8,239 nt of DNA. Source: Gammaproteobacteria bacterium (GTDB taxonomy: Bacteria; Pseudomonadota; Gammaproteobacteria; Xanthomonadales; Marinicellaceae). This document shows, piece by piece, positions 1 to 6,433 of this stretch. Position numbers and translations under genes: made by a program. The DNA is taken from assembly GCA_030426065.1 (NCBI GenBank), contig JAUHZH010000077.1, positions 1 to 8,239 on the forward strand. Reading direction: 5' to 3'. The stretch's first letter is position 1. Every line of letters begins with the position of its first letter. The notes under the pieces are model-generated. The model was not told the origin of the DNA. It saw only the letters and a list, made by a program, of their open reading frames with translations, and did not search any database.

Positions 1-381
1 TTCCAATTTAAACCGGGCCTGAGCCAACAAAATGGCACGGCGCAAACGCATGCTGGTGACCTCAGATTTGACCAAATAATCCTGAGCACCCGCATTCAAG
101 CATTTGACCGCCAGCTCTTCATCTTCGGCTGCACTCATCACCACGATGGCCACTTCAGTATGGCCTGATTGTTGACGCAATTCATTGATCAATTCAATCC
201 CATCCTTCTGCGGCATGCGATAGTCAAGTAAGATCAAATCAAACACGTGCTGATGAAAGACCTCAATCCCCATATTGACATCGTAAGCTTCCTTGATGTC
301 CACTGCCAAATTGCTTTGGTGCAATTTCCTTTTGACCATTTCTATGTCTACGCGGTCATCATCTACAATCAATACATTCAT
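1..381 (-). CDS. Response regulator, N-terminal receiver domain (partial at left edge)
   Basis: The 127 visible codons form a complete CheY-like receiver domain, and the frame is still open at the window edge. It starts MNVLIVDDDRVD, giving the acidic pocket Asp7-Asp9. The predicted phosphoacceptor is Asp53 in LILLDYRMP, the Ser/Thr switch position is Ser83 (VVMSA), and the conserved lysine is Lys105 in YLVKSE. Beyond the receiver the chain continues as a charged helix (RRAILLAQARFKLE), as in regulators where the receiver is joined to an output or enzymatic domain such as GGDEF, EAL or a kinase; which one cannot be told. The ATG start is supported by a strong ribosome binding site five bases upstream. 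It is the third gene of a kinase-receiver-receiver cassette, so it is probably phosphorylated within the same pathway. The receiver call is firm and the output is unknown. Confidence 0.9.
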   Translation of the reverse strand, partial: MNVLIVDDDRVDIEMVKRKLHQSNLAVDIKEAYDVNMGIEVFHQHVFDLILLDYRMPQKDGIELINELRQQSGHTEVAIVVMSAAEDEELAVKCLNAGAQDYLVKSEVTSMRLRRAILLAQARFKLE

Positions 382-386
382 ACTTT

Positions 387-392
387 CCCCTT
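387..392 (-). promoter_or_regulatory. Ribosome binding site of the downstream response regulator
   Basis: On the minus strand AAGGGG lies five bases before the ATG at 381-379, a near-ideal Shine-Dalgarno match and spacing. It fixes the start of the partial regulator. It sits in the 16-base gap after the stop codon of the preceding receiver gene, which suggests this regulator is translated independently from a shared mRNA. Confidence 0.6.
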
Positions 393-397
393 ATCCA

Positions 398-820
398 TCA
401 TTTTTTTTCTGGCAAATGAGCCACTTTCCAATAGCCATCAAGCAAATGAACAATGTCCTTGAACTCTGCACCCACTTCGCTTTTAACAAAATAACCTGCC
501 ACATTGAGGTCATGGGCTTGCAACACGTCTTCTTCTTCTTTGGAAGATGTCAAAACAAAGATGGTGTTGCTTTGCAAATTCGCATCCAAACGAACCGCTT
601 TCAAAAACTCAAAACCATTCATACGTGGCATGTTCAAATCCAACAACACCAAAAAAGGCTTTGGGATGGCTTCAGCCCTGATTAACTCCAAAGCCTCTAA
701 TCCGTCCTTAGCACGCACAATTTGATTGGCTATCTTGTGTTTATCGAACCCCCTTTGCACGGCCATGGCATCGATCTCATCGTCTTCAACCAATAAAATC
801 GTCACTTCTTCAGGTTTCAT
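398..820 (-). CDS. Single-domain response regulator, Rcp1/CheY-like
   Basis: This is a stand-alone receiver of 140 residues with no output domain. Visible landmarks are the acidic pocket in LLVEDDE (Glu12-Asp14), phosphoacceptor Asp61 in LLDLNMPRMNG, Thr91 in VLTSS and Lys113 in YFVKSE. The wording, especially LNMPRMNGFEFL and LTSSKEEED, is typical of the Rcp1 group that partners phytochrome-type histidine kinases. The protein should act in the cytoplasm as a phosphoryl acceptor for the overlapping upstream kinase, then signal through protein contacts or pass the phosphoryl group on. Two ATG codons are possible, at 826 and 820. An AAGGG motif at 833-829 is only two bases from the first but eight from the second, so 820 is preferred. 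The kinase gene overlaps the start by 11 bases, which implies translational coupling. Confidence 0.92.
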   Translation of the reverse strand: MKPEEVTILLVEDDEIDAMAVQRGFDKHKIANQIVRAKDGLEALELIRAEAIPKPFLVLLDLNMPRMNGFEFLKAVRLDANLQSNTIFVLTSSKEEEDVLQAHDLNVAGYFVKSEVGAEFKDIVHLLDGYWKVAHLPEKK

Positions 821-3320
821 TTTCATCGCCCTTATCCTCAGTCAATTCGTCTGGCCACATCAGAGTGAACACCGTCCCTCGCCCGACCACTGAATCCACA
901 CACACTTCACCCCCATAGTGCATGATAATCCGCTTGATCATGGCCAAGCCCATGCCACTGCCTTCTTTGTCATCACGAGATTGCAAGGTCTGGAACATTT
1001 CGAACACTTTGTCGAACATGTCTTCTGGGATGCCAGGACCGTCGTCTTCAACTTCTATGCAATGCAAACCCTCACGCTCTTGATACCGCACTGCAATGAT
1101 GCCCTGCCCTTTGTCATGGTGTTTGATGGCATTGGAAAGCAAATTTCTGATTATGATTTCAAAAGGTATTTTGGGTGCCAGTATTTGCACTTCATCACAG
1201 GTCAAACTGAAATCAGCTATCCCACTCAACAGAGAAAACTGTTCTGAAACCAGCGCCTTCAATGAGATCACTTCATACGGGTACTTGAAGCGGTTGACCC
1301 TTGAATAATCCAGCAAGTCCTCTAACAGCCTCGACATGCGTGTGGCGCGGCCTTGCATCAAATCCAAATGTGTTTGTGATGTCTCAGGTAACAATTCCCC
1401 ACAATCTTCTTTGACCCAGGATGCCAATTGAATGATGGCATTCAAAGGTGATTTCAAGTCATGTGAAGCGATGTAGGCAAACTGTTCCAAATCAGAGTTG
1501 CTTTTTTCTAGCGAGATGTTTTTGGCTTTCAAATGTGACAGCAATTGCATTTCACGCTGGATGTCAGCCACATGAATGGCCAAAGCTTCTATTTGGCCCC
1601 ATCCATTGTCTATGGCTGCTGCCGATTCCATGCCCCATTTGATGACACCATCCGGCATGATGAACTGTCGCTCAGTCCTGAGTGAGGGTTCTAAACCATT
1701 GAACAAAGCCTGGTAATGTGCTTTGGCGTCACCCACACCACTTTCGGGCAATAAATCGAAATAGCAACAGGAAGCCAAATCTTCTCGACGCCATTCTGAC
1801 CAGTCCAGCCAGGCCTGGTTGCATTCCTTGATGTGCCCATTCCTGTCTATGATGATGAAACCCGCTGCAGATGATGCGATTGCTGCGGCCAACTTGGCAC
1901 TGGCTTTATCTATTTTAGCCAGTGTCTGGTAATGGTTACGCATGTCCCTCATGGATGCAATGAAGTGGTCGCCACCATTGATCGTGAACTGCTTGACTTT
2001 AAAACTCACAGGCGTGTTCTTTCCCTGACTTTTAAAAGTCAATTCAGCTTCTCCTTTCGCTTTGTTATGCAGCTTTTTCAGGTTGCACTCAGGGTGTCCA
2101 ACAGATTCAAACAAAGCTTCTGATGTCAAAGGGAGTGCCTCCTTTTGAACCCCAAACAGCAGCATCGCTTCGCGGTTACACTGCAAAATCTGATCAAAAG
2201 CATTGACCAACACCAGTCCATCCCCCATGTGATTCAAGGTGGTCTTTAGGGTCTTGTCCTGTTCCAAAATGAGTTTTTGTTGCCCCGCTGCCAGCAACTC
2301 GGCTTGCCGGTGTGATTTCGCCAACAACACAAAAAGCGTGATCACCAGGGCCTCGACCAATAACCCCGCCAACAGGATCCATTGAGACATGTTTAACTGA
2401 TTCAGTGCTCTGAATTTTTGTGTGGTTTGAACATCCAATCTCCACTGACGACCATACTGATCCCAAGTCAAAGATTTTTTGAACATGGGATTGGGGTCAT
2501 AATCCACTGATTGTTCTGAGAGCTCATCATACAAAACGTGGCTTTCATCGGTGATTTTGAAATTGATCAGCCTGTCTTGGTTTGCCAAAGCACCACTCAT
2601 CAAGTTTTTAACAATGAAAGGCGCATATACCAGACCGATGAATTCAGATTGGCGGCTGGTCAATGAGTTGGGCACTTGCCTGGATTGATAAAAAGGCATG
2701 AAAAACAAAAAACCAGGCGTTTGGTGCTCATCTTGCACCAAAATGATGGGGCCGGTGATTTGTGGTAGACCTTTGTCTCGTGCATGCTTCGCCGCAGTGA
2801 ATCGGTTGTGTTCATGTGCCATGTCCAGGCCCACGGCTTTGAAGTTTTTATCAACCGGTTCGATGTAAGTGATGGGCCAATACTCTCCTTGATCATGGTC
2901 TGGGTAAATGGTGAAATTGGGCCGATTTTGACGTTGACGAGTCAGGAAGGATGGTAGGTCTGAAGCTTCCACATGAAAAATAACACCGATGCCCATGATT
3001 CCGGGGTACTTGACATCAATGGACAAGACTTCCGAGAACACGCGCCACTGCTCCAGGGAGACACCCAATTGATTGGCATGCAAGCTGGCCACTCCAGAAG
3101 CCAAGGCATCTTGATAATGATCCATCCTTTCATTCAAAATATCTAATATCTGCGAAGTTTGGTAATTGAATTGTGCAGATTGTATTTTTATCTCATCGGA
3201 ACGTGTGTTCCACCACGCCACCAGAGTCAGAACAAAAGATGCAATGATCACCAGCCAATGTAAGCCACTGAGGTGAAGCCGGCCTGGAAACTGAATTAAC
3301 TGCTGGCCAGCGGATTTCAT
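810..3320 (-). CDS. Membrane sensor histidine kinase: CHASE - PAS - PAS - HisKA - HATPase
   Basis: An 836-residue sensor kinase. A first membrane helix (about 20-38) and a second (about 313-336) bracket a periplasmic CHASE-type sensor domain (about 75-300), marked by YPGIMGIG, a Tyr/Glu-rich centre, ARDKGLPQITGPIIL and FFMPFY. CHASE domains bind small extracellular ligands, but this ligand cannot be predicted. Two PAS domains follow in the cytoplasm (about 353-460 and 470-590). The HisKA domain has phosphoacceptor His620 in ASHDLKSPL. The ATPase domain has the N box (Asn726, Asn730), G1 box DDGPGIP (759-765), an F box around FEMFQTL and G2 box GSGMGL (787-792), so all catalytic motifs are intact. 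The FEMFQTLQSRDDKEGSGMGLA style is that of phytochrome-type kinases, matching the Rcp1-like receiver that follows with an overlap. There is no receiver within the protein, so it is not a hybrid kinase. Its start has only a weak ribosome binding site. Confidence 0.93.
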   Translation of the reverse strand: MKSAGQQLIQFPGRLHLSGLHWLVIIASFVLTLVAWWNTRSDEIKIQSAQFNYQTSQILDILNERMDHYQDALASGVASLHANQLGVSLEQWRVFSEVLSIDVKYPGIMGIGVIFHVEASDLPSFLTRQRQNRPNFTIYPDHDQGEYWPITYIEPVDKNFKAVGLDMAHEHNRFTAAKHARDKGLPQITGPIILVQDEHQTPGFLFFMPFYQSRQVPNSLTSRQSEFIGLVYAPFIVKNLMSGALANQDRLINFKITDESHVLYDELSEQSVDYDPNPMFKKSLTWDQYGRQWRLDVQTTQKFRALNQLNMSQWILLAGLLVEALVITLFVLLAKSHRQAELLAAGQQKLILEQDKTLKTTLNHMGDGLVLVNAFDQILQCNREAMLLFGVQKEALPLTSEALFESVGHPECNLKKLHNKAKGEAELTFKSQGKNTPVSFKVKQFTINGGDHFIASMRDMRNHYQTLAKIDKASAKLAAAIASSAAGFIIIDRNGHIKECNQAWLDWSEWRREDLASCCYFDLLPESGVGDAKAHYQALFNGLEPSLRTERQFIMPDGVIKWGMESAAAIDNGWGQIEALAIHVADIQREMQLLSHLKAKNISLEKSNSDLEQFAYIASHDLKSPLNAIIQLASWVKEDCGELLPETSQTHLDLMQGRATRMSRLLEDLLDYSRVNRFKYPYEVISLKALVSEQFSLLSGIADFSLTCDEVQILAPKIPFEIIIRNLLSNAIKHHDKGQGIIAVRYQEREGLHCIEVEDDGPGIPEDMFDKVFEMFQTLQSRDDKEGSGMGLAMIKRIIMHYGGEVCVDSVVGRGTVFTLMWPDELTEDKGDENET

Positions 3321-3349
3321 TTTTATTCTTGTTGTTTATGGTACACATC

Positions 3350-3378
3350 ACTTTACCGCAGAAATTCACAAGGTTCAA
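3350..3378 (-). promoter_or_regulatory. Candidate sigma-70 promoter for the kinase cassette
   Basis: On the minus strand TTGAAC (3378-3373) and TAAAGT (3355-3350) are separated by exactly 17 bases. Each matches the housekeeping consensus at four of six positions. Transcription would start near 3343, leaving a leader of roughly 20 bases before the kinase ATG. This is a pattern match only; no operator was recognised. Confidence 0.4.
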
Positions 3379-3561
3379 TCAGAATTGACACAATTACACC
3401 CAATCCTGTGTTCAAACCCAGGGTTCAAAAATGGCAGCACCTGCTGTCTTTTAAATTTGACACCCTGTGCCATCAGGATCGCATGACTGAACCTCAACTC
3501 AGCACCCCTTCCTTTTCATGAAAAAGTTAAAAAAATTACCGCTTGTTGTATTGCCATCGCT

Positions 3562-3567
3562 TAAAAT
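3562..3567 (+). promoter_or_regulatory. Possible -10 element upstream of purM
   Basis: TAAAAT matches five of six positions of a -10 box and would place the transcription start about 20 bases before the purM ATG at 3595. No convincing -35 box lies at 16-18 bases: TTGTTG at 3543-3548 is only 13 bases away. The rest of the gap between the kinase gene and purM (3321-3594) holds scattered GTTCAA repeats and an AT-rich stretch near 3520-3538, but nothing I can name. Confidence 0.25.
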
Positions 3568-3594
3568 TTGCGCGTTTCTATTCTTGGGTTCATC

Positions 3595-4629
3595 ATGAGC
3601 GACAACAAATCATTCACATACAAAGACGCTGGCGTTGACATTGATGCTGGTAATCAGCTGGTTGAAAACATCAAGCCATTGGTCAAAGCCACACACAGAC
3701 CCGGCGTGGTGGGCTCTCTTGGCGGCTTCGGAGGTCTGTTTGATTTGTCTGAGGTGAATTGTGACAACCCCGTTTTGGTTTCTGGCACCGATGGTGTGGG
3801 CACCAAACTCAAACTGGCTCACCTTTTGAACGACCACAGCACCATTGGCATTGACTTGGTTGCCATGTGTGCCAACGACATCATTGTTTTGGGTGCAGAA
3901 CCTTTGTTTTTCCTCGACTACTATGCCTGTGGCAAGTTAAGTACAGCACAAGCCAGCGCCGTGATTGGCGGCATTGCACAAGGTTGCCAAACATCCGGTT
4001 GTGCCTTGATTGGAGGCGAAACCGCTGAAATGCCAGGCATGTACGAAGGGGATGACTATGACCTGGCTGGGTTTGTGGTCGGCGTAGTGGATAAAACCAA
4101 AGTCATCGATGGCTCAGGCATACAAAAAGGCCACAAACTGATCGGCATCACATCATCAGGCCCACACTCCAATGGTTATTCATTGATCCGCAAAATCCTC
4201 GACACCAAACAGGTCGACATCAATCAACCATTCGATGGCAGCACACTGGGTCAAAAGTTATTGGCCCCGACACAGCTGTACATCAAACCCATTCTGTCAC
4301 TGCTGGAACACACCCCTGTTCATGGCATGGCACACATTACAGGAGGTGGCATCATGGAAAACATCAGCCGCGTGATTCCTGAAGGATTGGCCATTGAAGT
4401 GGTACAAGACAGTTGGGAACGCCTGCCTGTGTTTGACTGGTTACAACAACAAGGCAACATCGATGACGTTGAAATGTTGCGCACTTTCAATTGCGGCATT
4501 GGCATGGTGCTGGTGGTCGATGAAAGCGCAGCATCGCAAACCATCAATCATTTTGCTGACCATGGGTTGAATGCTTGGTCGATTGGCCAAGTCATCGCCA
4601 ACGAAGGCCAAGAAGTTGTATTGAAATGA
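3595..4629 (+). CDS. purM: Phosphoribosylformylglycinamidine cyclo-ligase (AIR synthetase)
   Basis: PurM closes the imidazole ring of the purine precursor, converting formylglycinamidine ribonucleotide and ATP to aminoimidazole ribonucleotide in the cytoplasm. The 344-residue protein has the usual length and all family signatures: YKDAGVDIDAGN (9-20), SGTDGVGTKL (63-72), GIDLVAMCANDI (85-96), GGETAEMPGMY (140-150), SSGPHSNGYSL (187-197), HITGGG (247-252) and TFNCGIGM (297-304). The frame could open nine codons earlier at a TTG (3568), but the ATG at 3595 gives MSDNKSFTYKDAG, which matches the known PurM N-terminus, and the earlier codon overlaps a possible -10 box. No good ribosome binding site precedes the ATG. 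The stop codon overlaps the purN start as ATGA. The identity is secure. Confidence 0.98.
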   Translation: MSDNKSFTYKDAGVDIDAGNQLVENIKPLVKATHRPGVVGSLGGFGGLFDLSEVNCDNPVLVSGTDGVGTKLKLAHLLNDHSTIGIDLVAMCANDIIVLGAEPLFFLDYYACGKLSTAQASAVIGGIAQGCQTSGCALIGGETAEMPGMYEGDDYDLAGFVVGVVDKTKVIDGSGIQKGHKLIGITSSGPHSNGYSLIRKILDTKQVDINQPFDGSTLGQKLLAPTQLYIKPILSLLEHTPVHGMAHITGGGIMENISRVIPEGLAIEVVQDSWERLPVFDWLQQQGNIDDVEMLRTFNCGIGMVLVVDESAASQTINHFADHGLNAWSIGQVIANEGQEVVLK

Positions 4630-5249
4630 CCATGCGTTTGGCCGTTTTCATTTCCGGCCGTGGCAGCAATTTGGCAGCGCTTTTGGGTGCCCAAAAAAAC
4701 AGCGGTTACCAAGTGGTGCATGTGATCAGCAACAATGCCCAAGCCCAGGGTCTGGAGATTGCCCATGAAAATGGTGTCAACAACAGCCATGTTTTATGGA
4801 AAGAACGTGATTCAGGAGAAAAGCATGCCCTGGCTTTGCTGGAAACCATTCAACCTGATTTGATCGTTCTCGCAGGGTTCATGAAAGTTTTGTCAGCTGA
4901 ATTTGTTGGTCGATTTGAAAACAAAATCATCAACATCCACCCCTCTTTGTTGCCCCTTTACCCTGGCTTGAACACCCACCAAAGGGTATTGGACGACCAA
5001 CAAAGCACCCATGGAGCCAGCGTCCATGTCGTCGATGACCAATTGGATCATGGCCAAGTATTGAGTCAAACAAGAATCAACATCGAAGCCAATGACACCG
5101 CCGCAACTTTGTCTGAGCGCCTGATTGAGAAAGAACACCGCTTGTTGATAAAAACCGTTCAAATGATTGCCAGTGGCCAATTGAGCTGTGATAATGGCTG
5201 GCGTTTTGAAGGGGAACCCTTGCTCAAACCATGGGTCGAAGACACATGA
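4626..5249 (+). CDS. purN: Phosphoribosylglycinamide formyltransferase (GAR transformylase)
   Basis: PurN transfers the formyl group of 10-formyltetrahydrofolate to glycinamide ribonucleotide, the third step of purine synthesis. The 207-residue protein has the N-terminal nucleotide-binding loop FISGRGSNL (8-16) and LAGFMKVLS (82-90). The catalytic triad known from E. coli (Asn106, His108, Asp144) is present as Asn103 and His105 in NIHPSLLP and Asp141 in LDHGQV. The frame is open upstream to an ATG at 4575, but that would add 17 residues unlike any PurN. The ATG at 4626 shares the bases ATGA with the purM stop, the usual sign of translational coupling; a second ATG at 4632 (MRLAVFISG) is also possible. 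Its own stop overlaps the next gene in the same ATGA way. Confidence 0.97.
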   Translation: MTMRLAVFISGRGSNLAALLGAQKNSGYQVVHVISNNAQAQGLEIAHENGVNNSHVLWKERDSGEKHALALLETIQPDLIVLAGFMKVLSAEFVGRFENKIINIHPSLLPLYPGLNTHQRVLDDQQSTHGASVHVVDDQLDHGQVLSQTRINIEANDTAATLSERLIEKEHRLLIKTVQMIASGQLSCDNGWRFEGEPLLKPWVEDT

Positions 5250-5860
5250 AGTATTTCACATTACTTGGATTGTTATCGCTGAACTGTGTGGCCGCTCAAA
5301 TGCCACCATTTGAAGCCAAGTACCAGGTCAAAAGGGGTGGGAAAGTGGTTGCCGAGCAAACCACCAAATTGAGCCGCCAAGGCGAAAGCTTCATCCTTTA
5401 TGACCAAACCATTGCCACCAAAGGGATGGCATCATGGATTGGCTTCAAAAGACAAGAACGCAGTGATTTCCACTACATCAATGACAATGCGTCCGTGCAA
5501 GCCACCAGTCACTTGATGAAACAAGTGACGCACAAAGACAAAACACTCACAGTCGCTTCAGATCAGCCCTTGATTTCGACCCACATGATGCCGCTGCAAA
5601 TCGGTCTGCTGGCCTGCCAGGGGCTCCAACAAATACAAGTACATGTGCTGAAAAACAAGCGGGTTAAAACATACCGATTCTCAGTCACAACGCAAAGGGA
5701 TGGCTTATTGAAAGTGTCCCGGGCTTACCCCAAAGGCAGCCAAAGAAAAACCACTTCATGGCTTGACCCCACTCGCCAGTGTTTGACCACCAAGACGCAA
5801 CACAAAAATGAAAGCGAGCCATTGATCGAAACCACGCTACAATCCATCCAAAACCTGTAA
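5246..5860 (+). CDS. Exported DUF3108-family protein of unknown function, coupled to purMN
   Basis: A 204-residue protein beginning with a short signal peptide (MKYFTLLGLLSLNCVAA, likely cut after Ala17), so it should act in the periplasm. The mature part opens with PPFEAKYQVKRGGKVVAEQT, followed by short alternating beta-strand-like segments (TKLSRQGESFILYDQ, ERSDFHY). This matches my memory of DUF3108 proteins, often found after purN in proteobacteria. No catalytic motif is visible. Cys14 sits in the signal peptide but lacks a small residue at -1, so it is not a lipobox. Cys124 and Cys179 could form a disulfide. An ATG at 5231 would add five residues; the ATG at 5246 overlaps the purN stop as ATGA and places the signal peptide at the N-terminus, so it is preferred. 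Family assignment is moderately sure; function is unknown. Confidence 0.8.
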   Translation: MKYFTLLGLLSLNCVAAQMPPFEAKYQVKRGGKVVAEQTTKLSRQGESFILYDQTIATKGMASWIGFKRQERSDFHYINDNASVQATSHLMKQVTHKDKTLTVASDQPLISTHMMPLQIGLLACQGLQQIQVHVLKNKRVKTYRFSVTTQRDGLLKVSRAYPKGSQRKTTSWLDPTRQCLTTKTQHKNESEPLIETTLQSIQNL

Positions 5861-5882
5861 AAACCACCCGCTTTTTCTGCAT

Positions 5883-5907
5883 TTGCTTCAAACACCCCTT
5901 GAAGCAA
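5883..5907 (+). terminator. Hairpin after the purM-purN-DUF3108 unit, weak terminator candidate
   Basis: TTGCTTCAA and TTGAAGCAA form a perfect nine-base-pair stem around a seven-base loop (ACACCCC), 22 bases after the DUF3108 stop. No T run follows the stem on either strand, so it is not a standard intrinsic terminator. It may be a Rho-assisted end, an mRNA-stabilising hairpin, or a binding dyad upstream of the repressor gene. Confidence 0.35.
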
Positions 5908-5920
5908 GCCTACGATTGCC

Positions 5921-5949
5921 TTAATATATACGACACCATTCGTTATATA
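5921..5949 (+). promoter_or_regulatory. Candidate promoter/operator of the blaI-type gene
   Basis: TTAATA (5921-5926) and TATATA (5944-5949) are 17 bases apart and resemble a sigma-70 promoter with a start near 5956. The arms TATATACGA (5925-5933) and TCGTTATATA (5940-5949) form an imperfect dyad, one base out of register, covering the promoter. BlaI/MecI repressors usually bind dyads over their own promoter, so this is the natural operator candidate. It does not clearly match the staphylococcal TACA/TGTA box. A second candidate promoter uses TTGAAG (5899-5904) and TAATAT (5922-5927), also 17 apart. Confidence 0.4.
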
Positions 5950-5964
5950 CACTACTAAGACATC

Positions 5965-6336
5965 ATGGACACACCGAAACCAACCAAAACAGAATTGGCC
6001 ATTTTGAATGTGATGTGGAAAATTTCACCAGCAACCGTTCGTCAAATCCACGAAGAGTTGATCAAAAAAGCCAAAACAAGCTACACGACCACCCTGAAAA
6101 TGTTGCAAGTCATGCACCAAAAAGGCTTGGTCAGCAGAAACAGTGAACAAAAGGCGCACATTTACGAACCTGTGTTGTCCAAAAAAGAAACACAAACACA
6201 AATGCTTGATGATTTGAAAAACCGACTGTTTGGTGGTTCAATCAGTTCATTGGTGTTGCAAGCCTTGGGTAACAGCAAAACCAGCGAGGCAGAATTGGAC
6301 GAAATCAAAACACTTTTAGAAAAATTTGACCAATAA
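5965..6336 (+). CDS. BlaI/MecI/CopY-family transcriptional repressor
   Basis: A 123-residue protein of the penicillinase-repressor family. The winged-helix DNA-binding domain fills about residues 5-72: TKTELAILNVMWK forms the first helix, ATVRQIHEEL the second, and SYTTTLKMLQVMHQKGLV (39-56) the recognition helix, followed by the wing (SRNSEQKAHIYEP). The rest (about 73-123) is the helical dimerisation part. Such proteins bind operator dyads as dimers and are released when a partner M56 membrane peptidase is activated. That partner lies directly downstream here. The Asn-Phe bond cut in staphylococcal BlaI is not visible in the corresponding region (LFGGSISSLVLQAL), so release must differ in detail. 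No clear ribosome binding site precedes the ATG; the mRNA leader would be very short if the proposed promoter is right. It probably regulates itself and the next gene; other targets are unknown. Confidence 0.93.
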   Translation: MDTPKPTKTELAILNVMWKISPATVRQIHEELIKKAKTSYTTTLKMLQVMHQKGLVSRNSEQKAHIYEPVLSKKETQTQMLDDLKNRLFGGSISSLVLQALGNSKTSEAELDEIKTLLEKFDQ

Positions 6337-6433
6337 AAACACAATAGAATAAACACAGAACAGAGAATTCAACAAGAATGGTAACCTATATTGATCCAAA
6401 CCGTTCTTAAGAAACAACAAATCAGGAGACGGC
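6337..6433 (+). other. Gap between repressor and peptidase genes, with small palindromes
   Basis: These 97 bases are unusually long for the inside of a blaI-blaR operon. They contain palindromes GGTAACC (6380-6386) and TTCTTAAGAA (6404-6413). No stem with a T run and no convincing promoter was seen. The palindromes may be chance or a second binding site. Confidence 0.3.
6424..6429 (+). promoter_or_regulatory. Ribosome binding site deciding the GTG start of the M56 gene
   Basis: AGGAGA is a strong Shine-Dalgarno sequence ending four bases before the GTG at 6434. It supports that non-ATG codon as the true start; the membrane protein then begins MIDSHIISTLGW, directly before its first hydrophobic helix. 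Confidence 0.7.

Noticed and set aside
398..412. A run of eight A bases (minus strand) just before the stop codon of the single-domain receiver, suggesting a frameshift that fuses it to the next receiver.
   Set aside because: Both shifted frames hit stop codons within a few codons, before or at the start of the next gene, and that gene has its own strong ribosome binding site. No fusion can be made.
918..1247. Long open frames on the strand opposite the kinase gene, and similar ones opposite or across purM, purN and the M56 gene.
   Set aside because: They lie wholly inside well-supported genes, have no family motifs or ribosome binding sites, and are best explained as shadow frames.
3457..3485. 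A perfect TTGACA at 3457-3462 as a -35 box for purM.
   Set aside because: Nothing resembling a -10 box lies 16-18 bases downstream; the sequence there is CGCATGAC.
3567..3582. GCGCGTTTC near the purM start as a possible PurR operator.
   Set aside because: Aligned to the E. coli PurR consensus, the left half fails at nearly all fixed positions. There is no support for PurR control here.
5246..5296. Cys14 of the DUF3108 protein as the lipid-modified cysteine of a lipoprotein.
   Set aside because: The preceding residues are Ser-Leu-Asn, so the small residue needed at -1 is missing. An ordinary signal peptidase site after Ala17 fits better.
6379..6411. A ten-codon open frame (MVTYIDPNRS) between the repressor and peptidase genes, a possible leader peptide.
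   Set aside because: It has no convincing ribosome binding site, no run of a single amino acid and no alternative hairpins of an attenuator. A frame of this length is expected by chance.
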